Shown here one piece after another: positions 34,938 through 46,937 of a stretch of 64,000 nucleotides of DNA. A program made the translations under genes and the position numbers. The notes under the pieces were generated by a model that was not told the DNA's origin, did no database searches, and worked only from the letters and a program-made list of their open reading frames with translations. The stretch is from Aaosphaeria pasadenensis (lineage: Eukaryota > Ascomycota > Dothideomycetes > Pleosporales). Within the stretch, counting starts at the first letter, position 1; each line of letters opens with the position of its first letter. The stretch lies in assembly GCA_022813625.1 (NCBI GenBank), contig JAKLMB010000031.1, forward strand, positions 248,001 to 312,000. Direction: 5' to 3'.

Positions 34938-35930
34938 TTAGTTCCGCTTCATGAAGATATCCGTGCCTTTCACCAAGTCCAACGACAAGTCAATGGAGGC
35001 CTCGTCTTTCGAAAAGGTCATTGAAACACACTCGGTCCTGGATATTCCGTTTCCTAGTTCGCTTTGTCGGATGGGGCATGCAATGACTGCCTCACGTATT
35101 CGTGGCCCAAACACTTCGAAGATAACCTCGTCTGAAACACCTGTCAAAGTGATTTGAGGACAGGGCACGGTCTGTATCAATCCATCTTCGTGGAAAACAC
35201 GAAAGCTGTGTCCCGTCCATGCTATATCCGTGTTGAAGAGTGTATCTCCAAGGCTCTGTACATGTCGTTTGCAGATCCTCAGGTTTACAAAACAGGGGAC
35301 AGGCTCGCCAGATAGTACCCACAAAGGAGCGCGTAGGGTCACTGCTTCAAAAGTATCATCGATCCTTTCAAGACTCTCAAGAATGATGCCCCCAAATCTG
35401 CAATCCTCTAGGTCCGGAGCAGGATTTGTAAAGACTCGCCAGGTTCCAACACTGGGGTACTCGTCCCATGGATTCGATATATCGCTCGACTGCTGAGTAC
35501 CAGACTGCTGAGTACCAGGGTGTTGGGCCAATTCAAAAATTCCCATACTTTCTGCGAGGCGTCTAATTCCAGAGTGTATTATTTCTGTGTCATCCTTCCT
35601 CTCTGTGATTGCCAGGATCACCTCCTCCAAGATAGGCCTCTTCGTTTTGGTGATGTTCTTGTGTGCAGCAGCGAGAAAGACCAGCAGCCACCAACAGCGA
35701 TCGATAGAATAGACTCGATTGAGGAATTCGTTCTCTTTCCGCGATTCTAGCCTCGGAAAGTATTTGTCTGACGTCCTGTTTTTCAGCACGAAATCGTAAC
35801 GATTGCGTTGCCGGATTCCCAAGGCCGGCGAGAGTTTCAGTTGGTTCGATGTATCGATTACTTGCTTCATAAACATGTTGCAAGTCTCAAATCCATCGTT
35901 GGGTCCGATTCGCGTTCCAGGATCCGTCAT
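34938..35930 (-). CDS. orphan 330-residue island protein
   Basis: Intronless ORF of 330 aa in a region where non-coding frames are short. Residues about 1-130 look helical (NEFLNRVYSIDRCWWLLVFLAAAH, a possible membrane-proximal or buried helix). A duplicated GTQQSGTQQS stretch follows, then a beta-rich second half (VTLRAPLWVLSGEPVPCFVNLRICK, WTGHSFRVFHEDG). I recognise no family, signal peptide or catalytic motif. Its place directly downstream, and convergent with, the HET-NB-ARC gene suggests it belongs to the accessory island. Codon use is less G/C-rich at third positions than in the F-box or cyclase genes of this window. Confidence 0.65.
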   Translation of the reverse strand: MTDPGTRIGPNDGFETCNMFMKQVIDTSNQLKLSPALGIRQRNRYDFVLKNRTSDKYFPRLESRKENEFLNRVYSIDRCWWLLVFLAAAHKNITKTKRPILEEVILAITERKDDTEIIHSGIRRLAESMGIFELAQHPGTQQSGTQQSSDISNPWDEYPSVGTWRVFTNPAPDLEDCRFGGIILESLERIDDTFEAVTLRAPLWVLSGEPVPCFVNLRICKRHVQSLGDTLFNTDIAWTGHSFRVFHEDGLIQTVPCPQITLTGVSDEVIFEVFGPRIREAVIACPIRQSELGNGISRTECVSMTFSKDEASIDLSLDLVKGTDIFMKRN

Positions 35931-37409
35931 TGCGAAGTTCGTATATGGGGATTTTCGAGTTGTGTAGAGGTGAAGGTGATTAATGGAATAGTGTGTATGC
36001 GTTTAGTCCCTCTTATACGCACAGTCCAGTTTAGAGTTCAGTGTTGCGGCCAATTTGCCACACTTTTACAATCACTTCACTGCACGTGTACGGCGAATTT
36101 ACCGCCAAGGCAGAAGTGATATTGACACCTAGGGTGCAGTTTAACAATCACTTCACCGTATATTTAAGGCCAACTCATCCCAAATACATGTCCAGCTCAC
36201 TGTATATTGAAGCCCTGTTGATCCTACATATACAGTCAGTTCGTCGTGCTTGCAGGTTTCAATTTAGAATTCAGTGTGCAAACTAGTGTGCAGTTCATAC
36301 AGGCCGAGTACGATCATAGGACGGGTAGATGAGCTAAACTCTCATGAAATATTTCCAACTTATCATATTACCCACACTGCATATATTCAGTGAAGGCTGT
36401 TTTGCCCAGTGCCAAGCAGTTCGCAGGTGAATTCATTCAGGTCTAATTCGATGTGTTTCCGCCCAGTAGTCAGCCGTTTAAATAATCTCGACAGCACTTG
36501 CATTGCACAACTATAGGTTTCTCATTTTTTCAAAGTGCACAGACTTTCGTTAAGTACCATTTCAGTCCCATTTATACAGTAAATCTATTGCGCCCAGGGG
36601 TGTTCGATTGAGTCTCAGTTGTAGGTTGAAGTTTGAGCTGCATCATAAAAGGATCAATTATAGATTCTCGGTAACTCTGGACTGCCTCCAGCAGTTCAAA
36701 TGGTAAGAGCAGGAAGTCAGGGAAATCGATGCACAAAGAGTCTGCAAAATGAGTTAATCAAGTAGCTACGAATATTACTATGGAAGTGCATGGTGTGCCT
36801 ACGGTATTACTGTTAGGGTTGTAGGGCCACCATCTCGACCAATCTCATTGTTATGATACAAACATGGACTTTGCTACCCGATTAAACTGCTCGAGATCTA
36901 GATCCCCGATTACCCAGTTAGTTACAAAGTTAGGATAGCTCGGAACCAATTTCCGGGATGAAGAGTTCAAGATCGTAATGTTAAATTGACGAGGGTGTTA
37001 AGCGGACGGTACGAACGGTGCACTAGTCCATATCGGGATAGGGACGGTATATCAACGACCTCAATCCTGGATTCACCCCTTGCCCTCATTTCAACACGCC
37101 CCGCGTCTCAGCAAGACTGTCATCCTCTCACGCGAAGCCAAGCAAGCCATTGACGGTTGACGGCATCTTTCTCCCGCTTCGGCTACGTTCTTCGACCTCC
37201 CACACCTGTTCATGCGCCATGGCAATCATGCCGGCGTGCTTAGGCGGATACGAAGCCCATTGCGGGCAAATTGCATGCTCTGTATCTTTTCTGCCTTGAT
37301 CCCCTCCATCCTCTTTCTTCTTATTACCCAACACTCATTTTCCTTTCTTGTACAATTCATTTGACTCTAACTCACCAACGTGAGAATAATGCGGTTTTGC
37401 TGTTGAGCA
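35931..37409. other. long intergenic spacer of the island
   Basis: 1.5 kb with no open frame of coding character. It includes the degenerate repeats near 36.0-36.4 kb and, at its right end, the leader of the GPI-protein gene. Confidence 0.5.
36001..36300. repeat. degenerate short repeats in non-coding DNA
   Basis: ACAATCACTTCAC occurs exactly at 36068-36080 and 36144-36156, 76 bp apart, within loosely similar flanks. CAGTTCA/CAGTTTA-like words recur through 36400. This may be a decayed minisatellite or mobile-element remnant. Confidence 0.35.
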
Positions 37410-38452
37410 ATGATCAGGTTATCATCGCTATCGCATTTACTGCTCTTGGGGTCGGGGTTGTTATGGAGGGATGCATGTGGACAGATGATCGGAGCTTATT
37501 CCAGCTCACATCTAGAGCGACGGCAAAGTGGTGGAGGAAACAACAACAACAATAATCCTAACACGAATGGCTTCAATATTGTCAATGGTCGCATATTTAC
37601 ACCAGGCCTCGGAATAATCCTAGCGGTGAGCTTTGCTTTTTTGAATGTTCCCACAAGCCGTCCTTAGCTCATGTCTTCCAGCCTCAACCAAATACACCGA
37701 TGGGCGGTGATTTCCTCCACATAGCGATCGATGTCTCTGGAGATGGAAAACTTCCCGTGCCGCCGAAGGATATATCGGACCCGCTTACACAAGTCTTCAA
37801 TTTCACCATGTTCTTGACGAGCATTTCGCAGCAGAAGAATTTCACAATATCTAACATCACCACCACGACACCGCCATTGGCGAGCATCATGAACCAGGAG
37901 CTAGGACAGACCGTTAAACACATCAACTTCGAGTGGCCGGATTGCCTTGTTGGCGATGGGCAGGACCAGGATGGTTCGACAGCACGTGGCGATTACAACA
38001 TTACAATTCATCAGAACTTTCGACTAAATGGGAGCGACCATTACAGTATCTTCAATCTCCCGATCAGCGTCACTAATAGCATACCACAATTCCCGGGCGC
38101 GGATCAACTTCTCACAAAGCCCCCGCCAGGACCACTCAACGCAAATGGAGGTCGCATGAACTGTGATCGATTGAACAACCCGATGATCGGTTTCGGCGAG
38201 CTGGTAGAGAGTGTCAACAACCCACCAGGTCAACCATTCCAAGATATCGCTATTGAGACGACAGAGCGCAACGGAGGAGGTCAGATCGGCGATCCCGGGA
38301 CGGCAAATCCTAATGGTGAAATCGGCAATGGGCAAGGCAACGCCCAAGGCTCATTGGGAGAGGGCTCCAGTATGCGATCCGCCAGTGGACGTTACGTGGA
38401 TGTTTTAGTGGTGGCCGCGATCACAACTTTCGGTATGTCATTGGCCTGGTGA
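37410..38452 (+). CDS. secreted, probably GPI-anchored protein of unknown function
   Basis: Exons 37410-37625 and 37682-38452 (56-nt intron) encode 328 aa. The N-terminus is a signal peptide (LSSLSHLLLLGSGLL, then DACGQ). A poly-Asn stretch (NNNNNNPNTNG) follows. The middle domain has many potential N-glycosylation sites (NFT, NIT, NIT, NGS) and a beta-rich look (FLHIAIDVSGDGKLPVPPKD, HINFEWPDCLVG). The C-terminus is Gly/Asn/Ser-rich and ends in a hydrophobic tail (VLVVAAITTFGMSLAW), the arrangement of a GPI-anchor signal. A cell-wall or plasma-membrane surface location is inferred. No enzymatic motif was recognised. The ATG at 37410 is used because the one at 37389 meets a stop after five codons. 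Confidence 0.8.
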
Positions 38453-39356
38453 TCAGGCATGATTTGGTGGGCTACGAAAGGACGTTCGCTATAGGCAAGG
38501 TTGTGAGAGCGGAAGAATCGTTTCCGCGCGGGGTTACAAGCAGGCAACAAGTTTTCCCAGGCTTGAGTTTTGGGTGAGATAATAACATTGTGCACGCATT
38601 CAATTGGCACGGCACAAAACAACAAAGATACCTTGGCTATTGGGGGTCCATTTCATTATTTTTATTCATTATATGTTGTCGCATCGTCCTTGGACTTGGT
38701 TTCCAAGGCTCGCCTTCAGAGTATGCAGCTCCACCTGCATTTTACATTATATTTGATATCAACTCTGCCAATCCAATACCATTTTCACGTTCTGGCCGCC
38801 TGGAAGGTCTCGAAAAGTCGCGTGGGGGATAAGGTGAGTTTCATCGTGCGTCAGCTGTCAAAATCTGTGTACCAGGTTCATGCAACGTTGTTTCAGCCTT
38901 ACAGCCTGGACTTCGGCACACTTTACTCTAGCCGGCACAGGCCTAGCATGTCAAAGAAGCTTGACTGCCTCTGAGAACACGTTTGACAGTGGTTCTGTGG
39001 TAGAGCGTTCAAGGCATTTATCACACTCCCACCTCGTTCCGAATGCGGTAATCGACTTTCCCACTAACCACATCTGGTCATACTCGTCCTAAGTGCACTA
39101 CCAAACAAGAGCAACTAAATTACATGTGCTTCACAGTGAGATATCTACGTTGTCTATCAAATGGCTTCGCCATGTTAACACCGCTGTGTTGTTCTCAGCG
39201 ATGATAGTCCCAGGCTGCGGCTCTCTATCATTTCCGCAAAATGTCACGCCACGCTTGCCAGCCTACGTTAACATCACGCCATCACCCAATCATAGATTGC
39301 TTATTAGAACGCAGTCGCGTTCCTCTGCCTCTTTTGTTCAATTCGCATTTCCAGAA
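38453..39356. other. intergenic, no supported gene
   Basis: About 0.9 kb. In-frame ATGs upstream of the hemerythrin-like gene (from 39093) give an extension without conserved character, so they are treated as leader. Confidence 0.45.
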
Positions 39357-40303
39357 ATGTCAGTTCCTAAATCGACCGTGTTTCTGTCAATATTTGCTGT
39401 CATCTTCGCATTCGTCTATCTCCAATACAAGCAAAGTCCAATCATGGCCTCATCGCAAGGAACATCGCCTCAAAGGCCGTGGGCAGATGGCCCACTCAAA
39501 ATGGTACAAACACCAATGTACACAACTAAAAAAGACGATACGTTCACTAAGGGTGCATCTCACATGGCATTAATACATAATTCCGTTCTGAGAGGGTACA
39601 ATTCAATATATCTGCAAGCGCCCCACGTGAAGCCCGAGGATTATGCCGATTTCATCGGGTACTGTCTCGCGTGGTTTAAACTGGTGAAGTCGCACCACGA
39701 TGATGAAGAGGCGAATCTATTTCCGGGGATCGTCGAGATGCTTGGGAAGGACGATAAGGAGATTTGGGGAGATACACACCACGAACATGGTAGGTTTGAA
39801 TGCACATACACAGCTGCGTACGTCAGTCTAATTCTCCGATTCCAGAGGCAATGCTCCCCGGTCTTGTTGCCTTCAACGACTATCTCACCACTCTCCCCTC
39901 GCCATCAGACTTCTCATCAGCCAAACTCCTCGAAATCATGAAGACTTTCGAAGCACCACTGGACCACCATTTCCACTCCGAGATCTCCACCATCGCCAGT
40001 CTCTCCCGCATGGGCTCCTTTCCAAATGCAACCGCGGTCTTCAAGACATGGGGCAGGCAGACCCTGACCAAGGCAGGCTACGCCGAGGTGTTCGCATTTG
40101 TGTTCCTCAACTTCGACAGGACGTACGAGGAGAGGCTTTGGGAAAGCTGGCCTCCGATGCCATATCCGATTCGCTGGGCGCTGATCAGATATAGCGCGTG
40201 GTGGCATCAGGGATGGTGGAGGTTCGCCAGCTGCGATATCGATGGATATCCTAAGGATTTGTATGCGTTGGGCGATGCGGGTGAGGCCCAGGCAAGGATT
40301 TAG
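39357..40303 (+). CDS. hemerythrin-like (HHE) protein with N-terminal membrane anchor
   Basis: Exons 39357-39789 and 39846-40303 encode 296 aa. Residues 1-23 contain a hydrophobic helix (TVFLSIFAVIFAFVYL), a signal anchor or signal peptide. The following domain carries the spaced His/Glu ligands of a hemerythrin four-helix bundle: HMALIHNSVLRG, KSHHDDEEANLFPGI, THHEHEAMLPGL (across the intron) and LDHHFHSEI. This fold binds a di-iron centre and may handle oxygen, NO or iron (family knowledge); which of these applies is unknown. A Trp-rich segment (RYSAWWHQGWWRFASC) precedes the C-terminus. An alternative start at 39444 would remove the anchor. Confidence 0.85.
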
Positions 40304-40857
40304 CGTTATTATTTGTTCACTCATATAAGTGTTTGCACGATCTTTCTTAAGCGCGCCGTGCTTGTGGTATTTGTTGGTATTTCTACGCTCATATGAAGTG
40401 AAGTCTTTCGCATGCCTCAGTATCATGTTTTACTTAAGCCCGATTCCTAGTATCAGCGACAGATAACTATATAATCAGAGCAGCTGATAGATAAATCTGT
40501 ATCGGACGGTTATAGAGGCGTCCTCATTCCCTTCGAGACTGATCTGCCGTAAAGTTATACTATCAGCGCAAGCCGTCGTCGAATGGAGATGTCGTGAGCG
40601 CCAGTGGCGCTTTCTAAGCTCAAATGATTGATGTATCGAGCGCGCTGCTGATAGGTCGCTTGCCAAGGGTGCTTACATGCATCCACGCCTTCATCAACAT
40701 TGTGGCTGTCTCACTGCTGCAGGCAGACATTTCCCCTCGCCCACCTGGGAGCTCAGCCTCGCAACAACAGCAAAATATTTTCCACCTCGGGGCACAGTCC
40801 TGTTCTTCCTGTATCAAATGCAGTTTTGCTTCGGTCGTAAAATTCCACACCATAGTT
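40304..40857. other. intergenic before the het-6-type gene
   Basis: No confident coding signal. An open frame from 40624 runs in frame into the short first exon proposed for the next gene and could lengthen its N-terminus. Confidence 0.4.
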
Positions 40858-42528
40858 ATGTGTAAGCAGCAGGGTCAGCTTTCTGCTTAAGACAGACATA
40901 CAAAACTAACTGATGTTCCAGCAAATTACAGCTATCAGCCGCTGAATCCCTCGGCAGACACAATCCGAGTGTTGTATTTCGAGAACTTCAAGAAGTACAG
41001 TGAACCGATATGCTGCCGACTTGTTCATGTTGAGTTCGGCCAACGCCCCAAATACAATGCCCTGTCATACACATGGGGTGACGAATCCACGAAGCATGAC
41101 ATCTACGTTGACGGCCAAAAAGTCCAAGTCGGGTTCAACCTCTTCGACGCTCTCAAAAGTTTGCGACGGCGTAAGGGGGGTATTCCTATCTGGGCCGACG
41201 CGATATGTATCAACCAGCAAGACATCCCGGAACGCAACCGCCAGCTCCGTATCATGCCACATATATACGCTAGGGCGGCCAAAGTTTTGGTTTTCCTCGG
41301 GAGTAAATCACCATCACCCTTCCTGGAGGAGAAGGATCGGTATGGAGTACTTTCCCGTCAACCTTATTGGGAGCGTGTTTGGATTGTACAGGAGATCTCA
41401 AAAGCACGAAGCATCGACGTTTGCGTTGACGGAATAAGGCTTGAATGGGATTCTTTCATCTCAAAACTGAACTCATTTGCAAAAGGTTTCGATCCGGTAG
41501 TAGACTCACAATGCAATCCGCTAAAGATGTCACGACATCTCCTCGATAGGTACGAGCACAACCAGAGCCTCATGTTTCTCTTGGAAACTTATGAAAGCTC
41601 GAAATGCAAAGATCCACGGGACAAGATCTATGGTTTCATTGGACTCGCCAGCGATTGTCACAACTTCCCCATTGATTACTCCAAAACCACCTACGAGATT
41701 TGGAAGGATACTGTAACGTTCATAAACCGGCAAGCCCGATACGATGCATGGGATATGGCAAGATTTGGAAAACTGATCAAGCGTTTACTTCAGTTGGATG
41801 ACACTCCAGCGTCAGATTCGCTAGATCCGCAGTTGGGACGCCCAGGTCCTGTAACGCCTTCCCCAGAACCAGCGGATATGCCACGGAGCGCTTCCATCAC
41901 GCTTTCAGCCGTCATTTCGAGCGTTGTTATCTGTCTGGGCCCGCCACCCGAGGAAATTATATCCACATGCAGTGCAGTAGATGCGTGGGCTGCAAGCGTG
42001 TATGAGAATTTTAATGATATCCACGGCCGCGTAAGTGAAGAAAACGACAGGTTCATCATCAATGTGGAAGATCTGGACCAAGCCGCCTTAGGAAAGATAA
42101 AACATTTGAACCTGGATACGCATGTACCATTGGATTCTGCAATTAGGTTTAACTCAATATACGAAGATACCTTGGAAACCTATCAAGATTCTCAAAGCTA
42201 CCTGTTTCTGCCGGGTACTTCGAAATATCGCCTTTTCCAGCATAGGGTCTCAAAGGCCTACTCAGAAATTGGAGCCTTGGGAGTCTGTCCCGCGGATGTT
42301 TGTGTGGGAGACCTGGTATGTCGTTTACAGGGTGTGGATCAGTCAGTGATTGTGCGCAGGCTAGAAACCGGCGGACGCGGATCGGACAATTACCTCATTG
42401 TTGGCACTGCTTTACTCTCCTGTGATCTAACGGAAAGGGGGGGTAAACACTTCTCCGATCTTCAAGAACGTTACCAACAGATGGATTTCCTATTGGATGT
42501 TGACGATGTATTTAGACTCGTGCCCTAG
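40858..42528 (+). CDS. HET-domain (het-6 type) heterokaryon-incompatibility-like protein
   Basis: The main exon is 40922-42528. A tiny first exon 40858-40873 (MCKQQ) with a 48-nt intron gives 540 aa and supplies the ATG; without it the frame opens with YSYQPLNP but no start codon. The HET core is clear: YNALSYTWGD, PIWADAICINQQD, ERNRQLRIMPHIYARAAKVLVFLG, WERVWIVQEI and KCKDPRDKIYGFIGLA. HET proteins of this type cause incompatibility reactions between genetically different hyphae (family knowledge, from het-6 of Neurospora). The C-terminal half is less conserved and ends in a domain around YLFLPGTSKYRLF and GDLVCRLQG, common in this group. The first exon is the uncertain part. Confidence 0.85.
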
Positions 42529-43367
42529 ATCGGATGGCTTTCAATTAAAGTCGTAAGACAATCTCATCAAAGCAGTTGTCCCTCAAAATCAATGATTATC
42601 GAAGAACTACACTGCTGTCACGCATCAAAAACAAAGGCGCACTGGCACTCATGAAGGTATCGTGTAATTGATTGGATTAACTATACTGATCTAAGATGAT
42701 GCAAAATCACGAAAGCAGTTCAAAAGAAGACAATTTGAAATCGAAGACTCCATTTTCTGTAGTTATTTTGTAATGGTGGGATAGCCAGCAAAACTCTGAC
42801 CCCATCCCTCGAAATACTTGCAAGGCAAAGCTTGTCTTTTCTGGACGAGCCACAATCTCGAGCAAGGGAAAATGAGGATGTGAAGATAGAGACTTTCAAG
42901 TACTAAGCTGATACTCAAGTCGCATCTCAAGGACCCGCGTGACGACAAAGAAGGCCACACAACCCGCGTTGTTGGCATACCAAAAAGAAAGAGAAGACAA
43001 AGGCAGACCAAATCGCCCCAATGAACATGTTTAATATCTTTTTTTGATCCCGTGGGCCCTTTCATGATTGTTGGGCTATTGTTTGAAACTCCGTACGCCA
43101 CGCTGTCCATGAAGCATTCAGTGTTGATGCATATGTGAAATTGATGTTTGTGATTTCCTCCAAAGAGACTCCTGATGAAGAATATTGAGCCTGGTAAATA
43201 TAATGATGAAGTCGTAATGTTGTAGAACCGGTATGTTACAAGGGAAAAGGTTGATGTCGAGGTTGCTGAAGTTGGTATTGGTGTGAATGGTGCGTCGAGG
43301 TGTGAGGTCCGAGGATTGACGGTTGCTCCAGATCGAGGAGCAATTCCCCATTTTCGAGGCTGTCTTG
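42529..43367. other. convergent intergenic region
   Basis: Between the 3' ends of the het-6-type gene and mpe1. No coding signal. Confidence 0.5.
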
Positions 43368-45476
43368 CTAGACATAGTGGAAATCCGGGGCACGCTGCTT
43401 TCGATTTTTGTTCTGTGCGCGATGCGGGTTCAATGGTTTCCGTTCATATGCATCCTGTTGGTTTGGCTGCTCCGAGAACATATTCCGCTGTTGATTCGGA
43501 AAGTTTCCATTCTGGTATTGATTTTGATTGCCGAAGCCCATGTTTCCATAGCCTTGGTTGTTGTTCCAACCGCCATAGCCTTGCATGTTTCCTTGCATAT
43601 TCCCTTGCATGCCGTTCATGTTGCCATACCCCATATTGCCATATCCACCATTCATATTGTTGTTCTGGAAGCCCATGTTGCCATACATGTTTTGGTTTTG
43701 GAAATTGTTGTAGCCACCATTCCAGTTGCCATTCATCCCGTTCATATTACCAAAACCATTCATATTTCCCATGGGGTTCATATTGCCCATATTGTTCATG
43801 TTCATGTTGTTCACATTCATACCATTCATGTTGGCAGGATTCATCATACCCATCATTGGATTCATAGGGCCACCCATGCTCATCGACATGTTGGGCATTG
43901 GCATGTTCTTCGGCATGTTTTTGAGGGCTTCCATTGACTCTAGGAAATCCTTCTCGAGTGCCGAGGACTGGTCATCCTGTTGACGGGTTTCCTGTTCCTT
44001 CTGTATGCGCATGGCCTTTGGGGCTGTTGGTGCTATGATGTCGGTCGGCGCCTGTTTGCGCTTTTTAGATGTTGTAGAAGTGTCAGTATCGGAACCAGCC
44101 CCCTCAGCCCCTGGTGTCGGAGCGGAGGCAGCGGGATCATCTGCACCTGTGTGAGGAGATTTGACATTTGCATCAGAAGCGACGCTACTGTTTTCTGGTT
44201 TAGGCGACTTTGGCAAATCAGACTTGTTGGCGTCACTAGCCTTTACCTTAGCATCAGTAGGGGTAGGGACAGAAACGGTTTCATCATTTCCAGGGGGAGA
44301 AGTGGGTTGTGCTGCCTGCTTTGCTTCTTCCTTCGATTGCTGCTCCTTCTCCAGTTTCTCCTTCGCCTTTTCGGCTTCATATGCCCGCATCTTCTCTACT
44401 GTTTCCTCGTCGGTGGCAAGATCATCAATAAGAACTCCCTCCGTAGAACAGTTCGGACAAACCAAATCTCCGTCCGCTAGTGCATTCTCAATGCAATCAT
44501 GACAATATGTCTTACCACAGCAAGGGGTCTTCACCGGGTCGACAAACATCCGCTTGTCAATCGGGCACTCCAACCCTCGCTCCCTCAACTCCTTATTTGC
44601 AGCCTCGGCAGTCGCAGCTTGTGCTTTTGATGCATTTGCCTTCTCTTGAAACTTCTCCCAAGTCCTTGTATCAGTCAAAACTTGAACGTATTCTCCGTCC
44701 GCATTCAACATGACACCCCGGGCATCCTCCAAATCGCCATCCGCTGGCTTTTCGACCGTCTTCAGGAAGGACCGAGGAATGCCAGTTGTACGCTTGGCTC
44801 GGGCAGCTGGTTTAAAATCAGGATCGTCGTTTGTAGGGCATAGTTGGCTGTTCATTGTTAGCATCGCTCGAATTCAGATTTAACGGGGAGTAGAAGCGTG
44901 GTGCCATAGCATCATGTCCAACTGCTTCGAAAGTACTTACATCCAATGGCCCTTCTTTTGGCAACGGTAACAAACATAACCTGGTGGGGGGTCGTGACTC
45001 GGAACATTAACAGGTTTCTTCTTGTGGAAAATAGGCCTTGCGTGCGACAAAGACTCCTTTTGTTGGTCCCAAACTTGTGCGGATTCTGCAAGGAAAGCAG
45101 CCTCGGCATCTTGCTCAGTCATTGCACCTCCGGTGGTTGTTGGCGCTATGGTAGTCTTTGCAGGCTCGGACTTCTTGATAGCTCGTACTGGTGCGCGTCC
45201 AGAGACGTAGCGAGCTGCTCGACCATGGCCTCGGGCGGCAGGTCGGCGGACAGCGATAACAGTGCTGGATCGAGAGATAATCGTCGTATCATCATCGTAC
45301 TCGGTGGTTGGTTGATCTTCGGGGTAGAGGTGGAGGTCAAAGTCAGATCCATCGCCTAGGCCGGATGCCGTGATGATCTCACGCTTCAGCTCGAATACAG
45401 ATATGCCTGTACCATCGAAAACGATACGCTCGGGCTCGCGAGAGTTCTTGAACTTGTAGAACACTGAGGATGACAT
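43368..45476 (-). CDS. mpe1: cleavage/polyadenylation factor subunit Mpe1 (RBBP6 family)
   Basis: Exons 45476-44941 and 44847-43368 (93-nt intron with CTAAC) encode 671 aa. The N-terminal DWNN ubiquitin-like domain is clear (MSSSVFYKFKNSREPERIVFDG, ISVFELKREII). A CCHC zinc knuckle spans the intron (CYRCQKKGHWIQLCP, about 168-182). A RING/U-box-like domain sits at about 273-312 (CPIDKRMF, CCGKTYCHDCI, CPNC). This order is diagnostic of Mpe1/RBBP6, a subunit of the nuclear CPF complex that cleaves and polyadenylates pre-mRNA (family knowledge). After a charged linker, about 140 residues are almost only Asn, Met and Gly, an unusually long low-complexity tail. The last residues are basic. The next gene upstream on the same strand is hrp1. 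Confidence 0.95.
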
Positions 45477-46447
45477 GATGGCGGGTGTCTTCGGCTAGTC
45501 GGAGGATGTTCTTCGGCTAGTGAAAGCGGAGTTAGGTGGCACTCTCGCAGAGGTAGTCACTCAGAGCGACGGCAATCTGCGTTTGAGAGAGAGAAAGATT
45601 GGAAATTCAGGAAATATGCAGTGGACGACGTGGCAGAGAAGCTGCGCAACAAGTCTATTGCTATGCTAGCTAAGTATGCTGGGCGTCCAGCGTCGCAGCG
45701 GAGCTGAGAGGAAACCTTTGGTGAACGAGCCGCAAGAGTATATGGTCAAGGCCGTCGCTCCAGATCGTAAAGACTGCGTGCTCCTGCTCAATATGTATCC
45801 GTGCCGTATCAGATAAAGTTCAGGCCGATGGCGATAACTTGTACGCCAGTGTAGCTGATGAGGTTGTCGTGGGGTGAAGAAGTGGAAGAGGAGAGGTTGC
45901 GGGAGAAAGGAGGACAAAGCCACTTACTTAAGTCCCAGCAAAAGCTTGAGTCAGCGCCACCGGCTTTGTCATCTAGTCACGTGATAGGTCCTTCACTCCA
46001 TTGTCACATTCACAGTTCACGCTTCACATTGTTGATTATCACTATATTTTTGACCATGGTCTACGAAGCTTGACGTCTTTCACACATATTCGTACTATGC
46101 ACCAACTCATTCAATTCTCACTGCTACTATCTGATGTATCTTTTATACCAGGTTATTATATCTAGTAATTAAGACTGCTCGATATCATTTGAAACGTTTT
46201 GCAATTATTTCTTATTGTACAGGACCTGTCAAACTCCTTCTGAATGAACTATAACCATATTACCATGTCCTCCCGAAATAACAGTCATTGCGGTTGCCGA
46301 CACCAAAGCAATACGTAGAACCAGGAATAGATGTGTCGTTGGCGAGATTGGCATACCGAAATTGCTTCACAAGCCAGGCTTGTTGACACCTTGTCACATT
46401 CGCTGGATTTCCAGCATGCGTTCACCATTCATGGTGTGACTGGCCTA
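45477..46447. other. intergenic between hrp1 and mpe1
   Basis: Holds the mpe1 promoter (a TCACGTGA site lies near 45975) and the hrp1 3' UTR. A minus-strand frame at 45666-45923 has no recognisable feature. Confidence 0.45.
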
Positions 46448-46889
46448 CTAGCCTCTGCCCCCGCCATATGGGTTGTGGCGATAGTTGGCATTTCTACCAC
46501 CACCACGATAGTTGGCTCCTGGTTTACCGGCATTCTTAGGTCCCGTAGGTGCGTTAGCAGGAGCACTGCTTGGACCGTTGGGTGGTTGGGAGGAGCCTTG
46601 TCGGCCACGGCCGTGAGGGCCGCCTCCCCTACCACCACCAAAATTGCCACGGTTACCGCCGCCAGCAGGACCGGAAGGAATTGAAGGCTGTGGAATGTCG
46701 TCGTACATGCCCTCCCACGCCGTAGGCCCACCCTGTCCACCATATCCACCTTGCTGTTGGATGCGTCTTTGCTGCTGCTGCTCATACTTCTGTTGCTCAA
46801 AAGCAAGTTGGTCCGTGGCAGTATACGCAGGGCGATTAGCCCCTGCCATCATGGCTGCGTTCTGATTTCCAAATCCACCACCACCCTGT

Positions 46890-46937
<48 letters not shown>

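Noticed and set aside
43283..43937. Two plus-strand frames (194 and 204 codons), Ser/His/Cys- or Ile/His/Val-rich
   Set aside because: Antisense to the Asn/Met/Gly repeat of mpe1; the composition simply mirrors the repeat.
45666..45923. Minus-strand 85-codon frame upstream of mpe1
   Set aside because: No targeting signal, domain or splice support.
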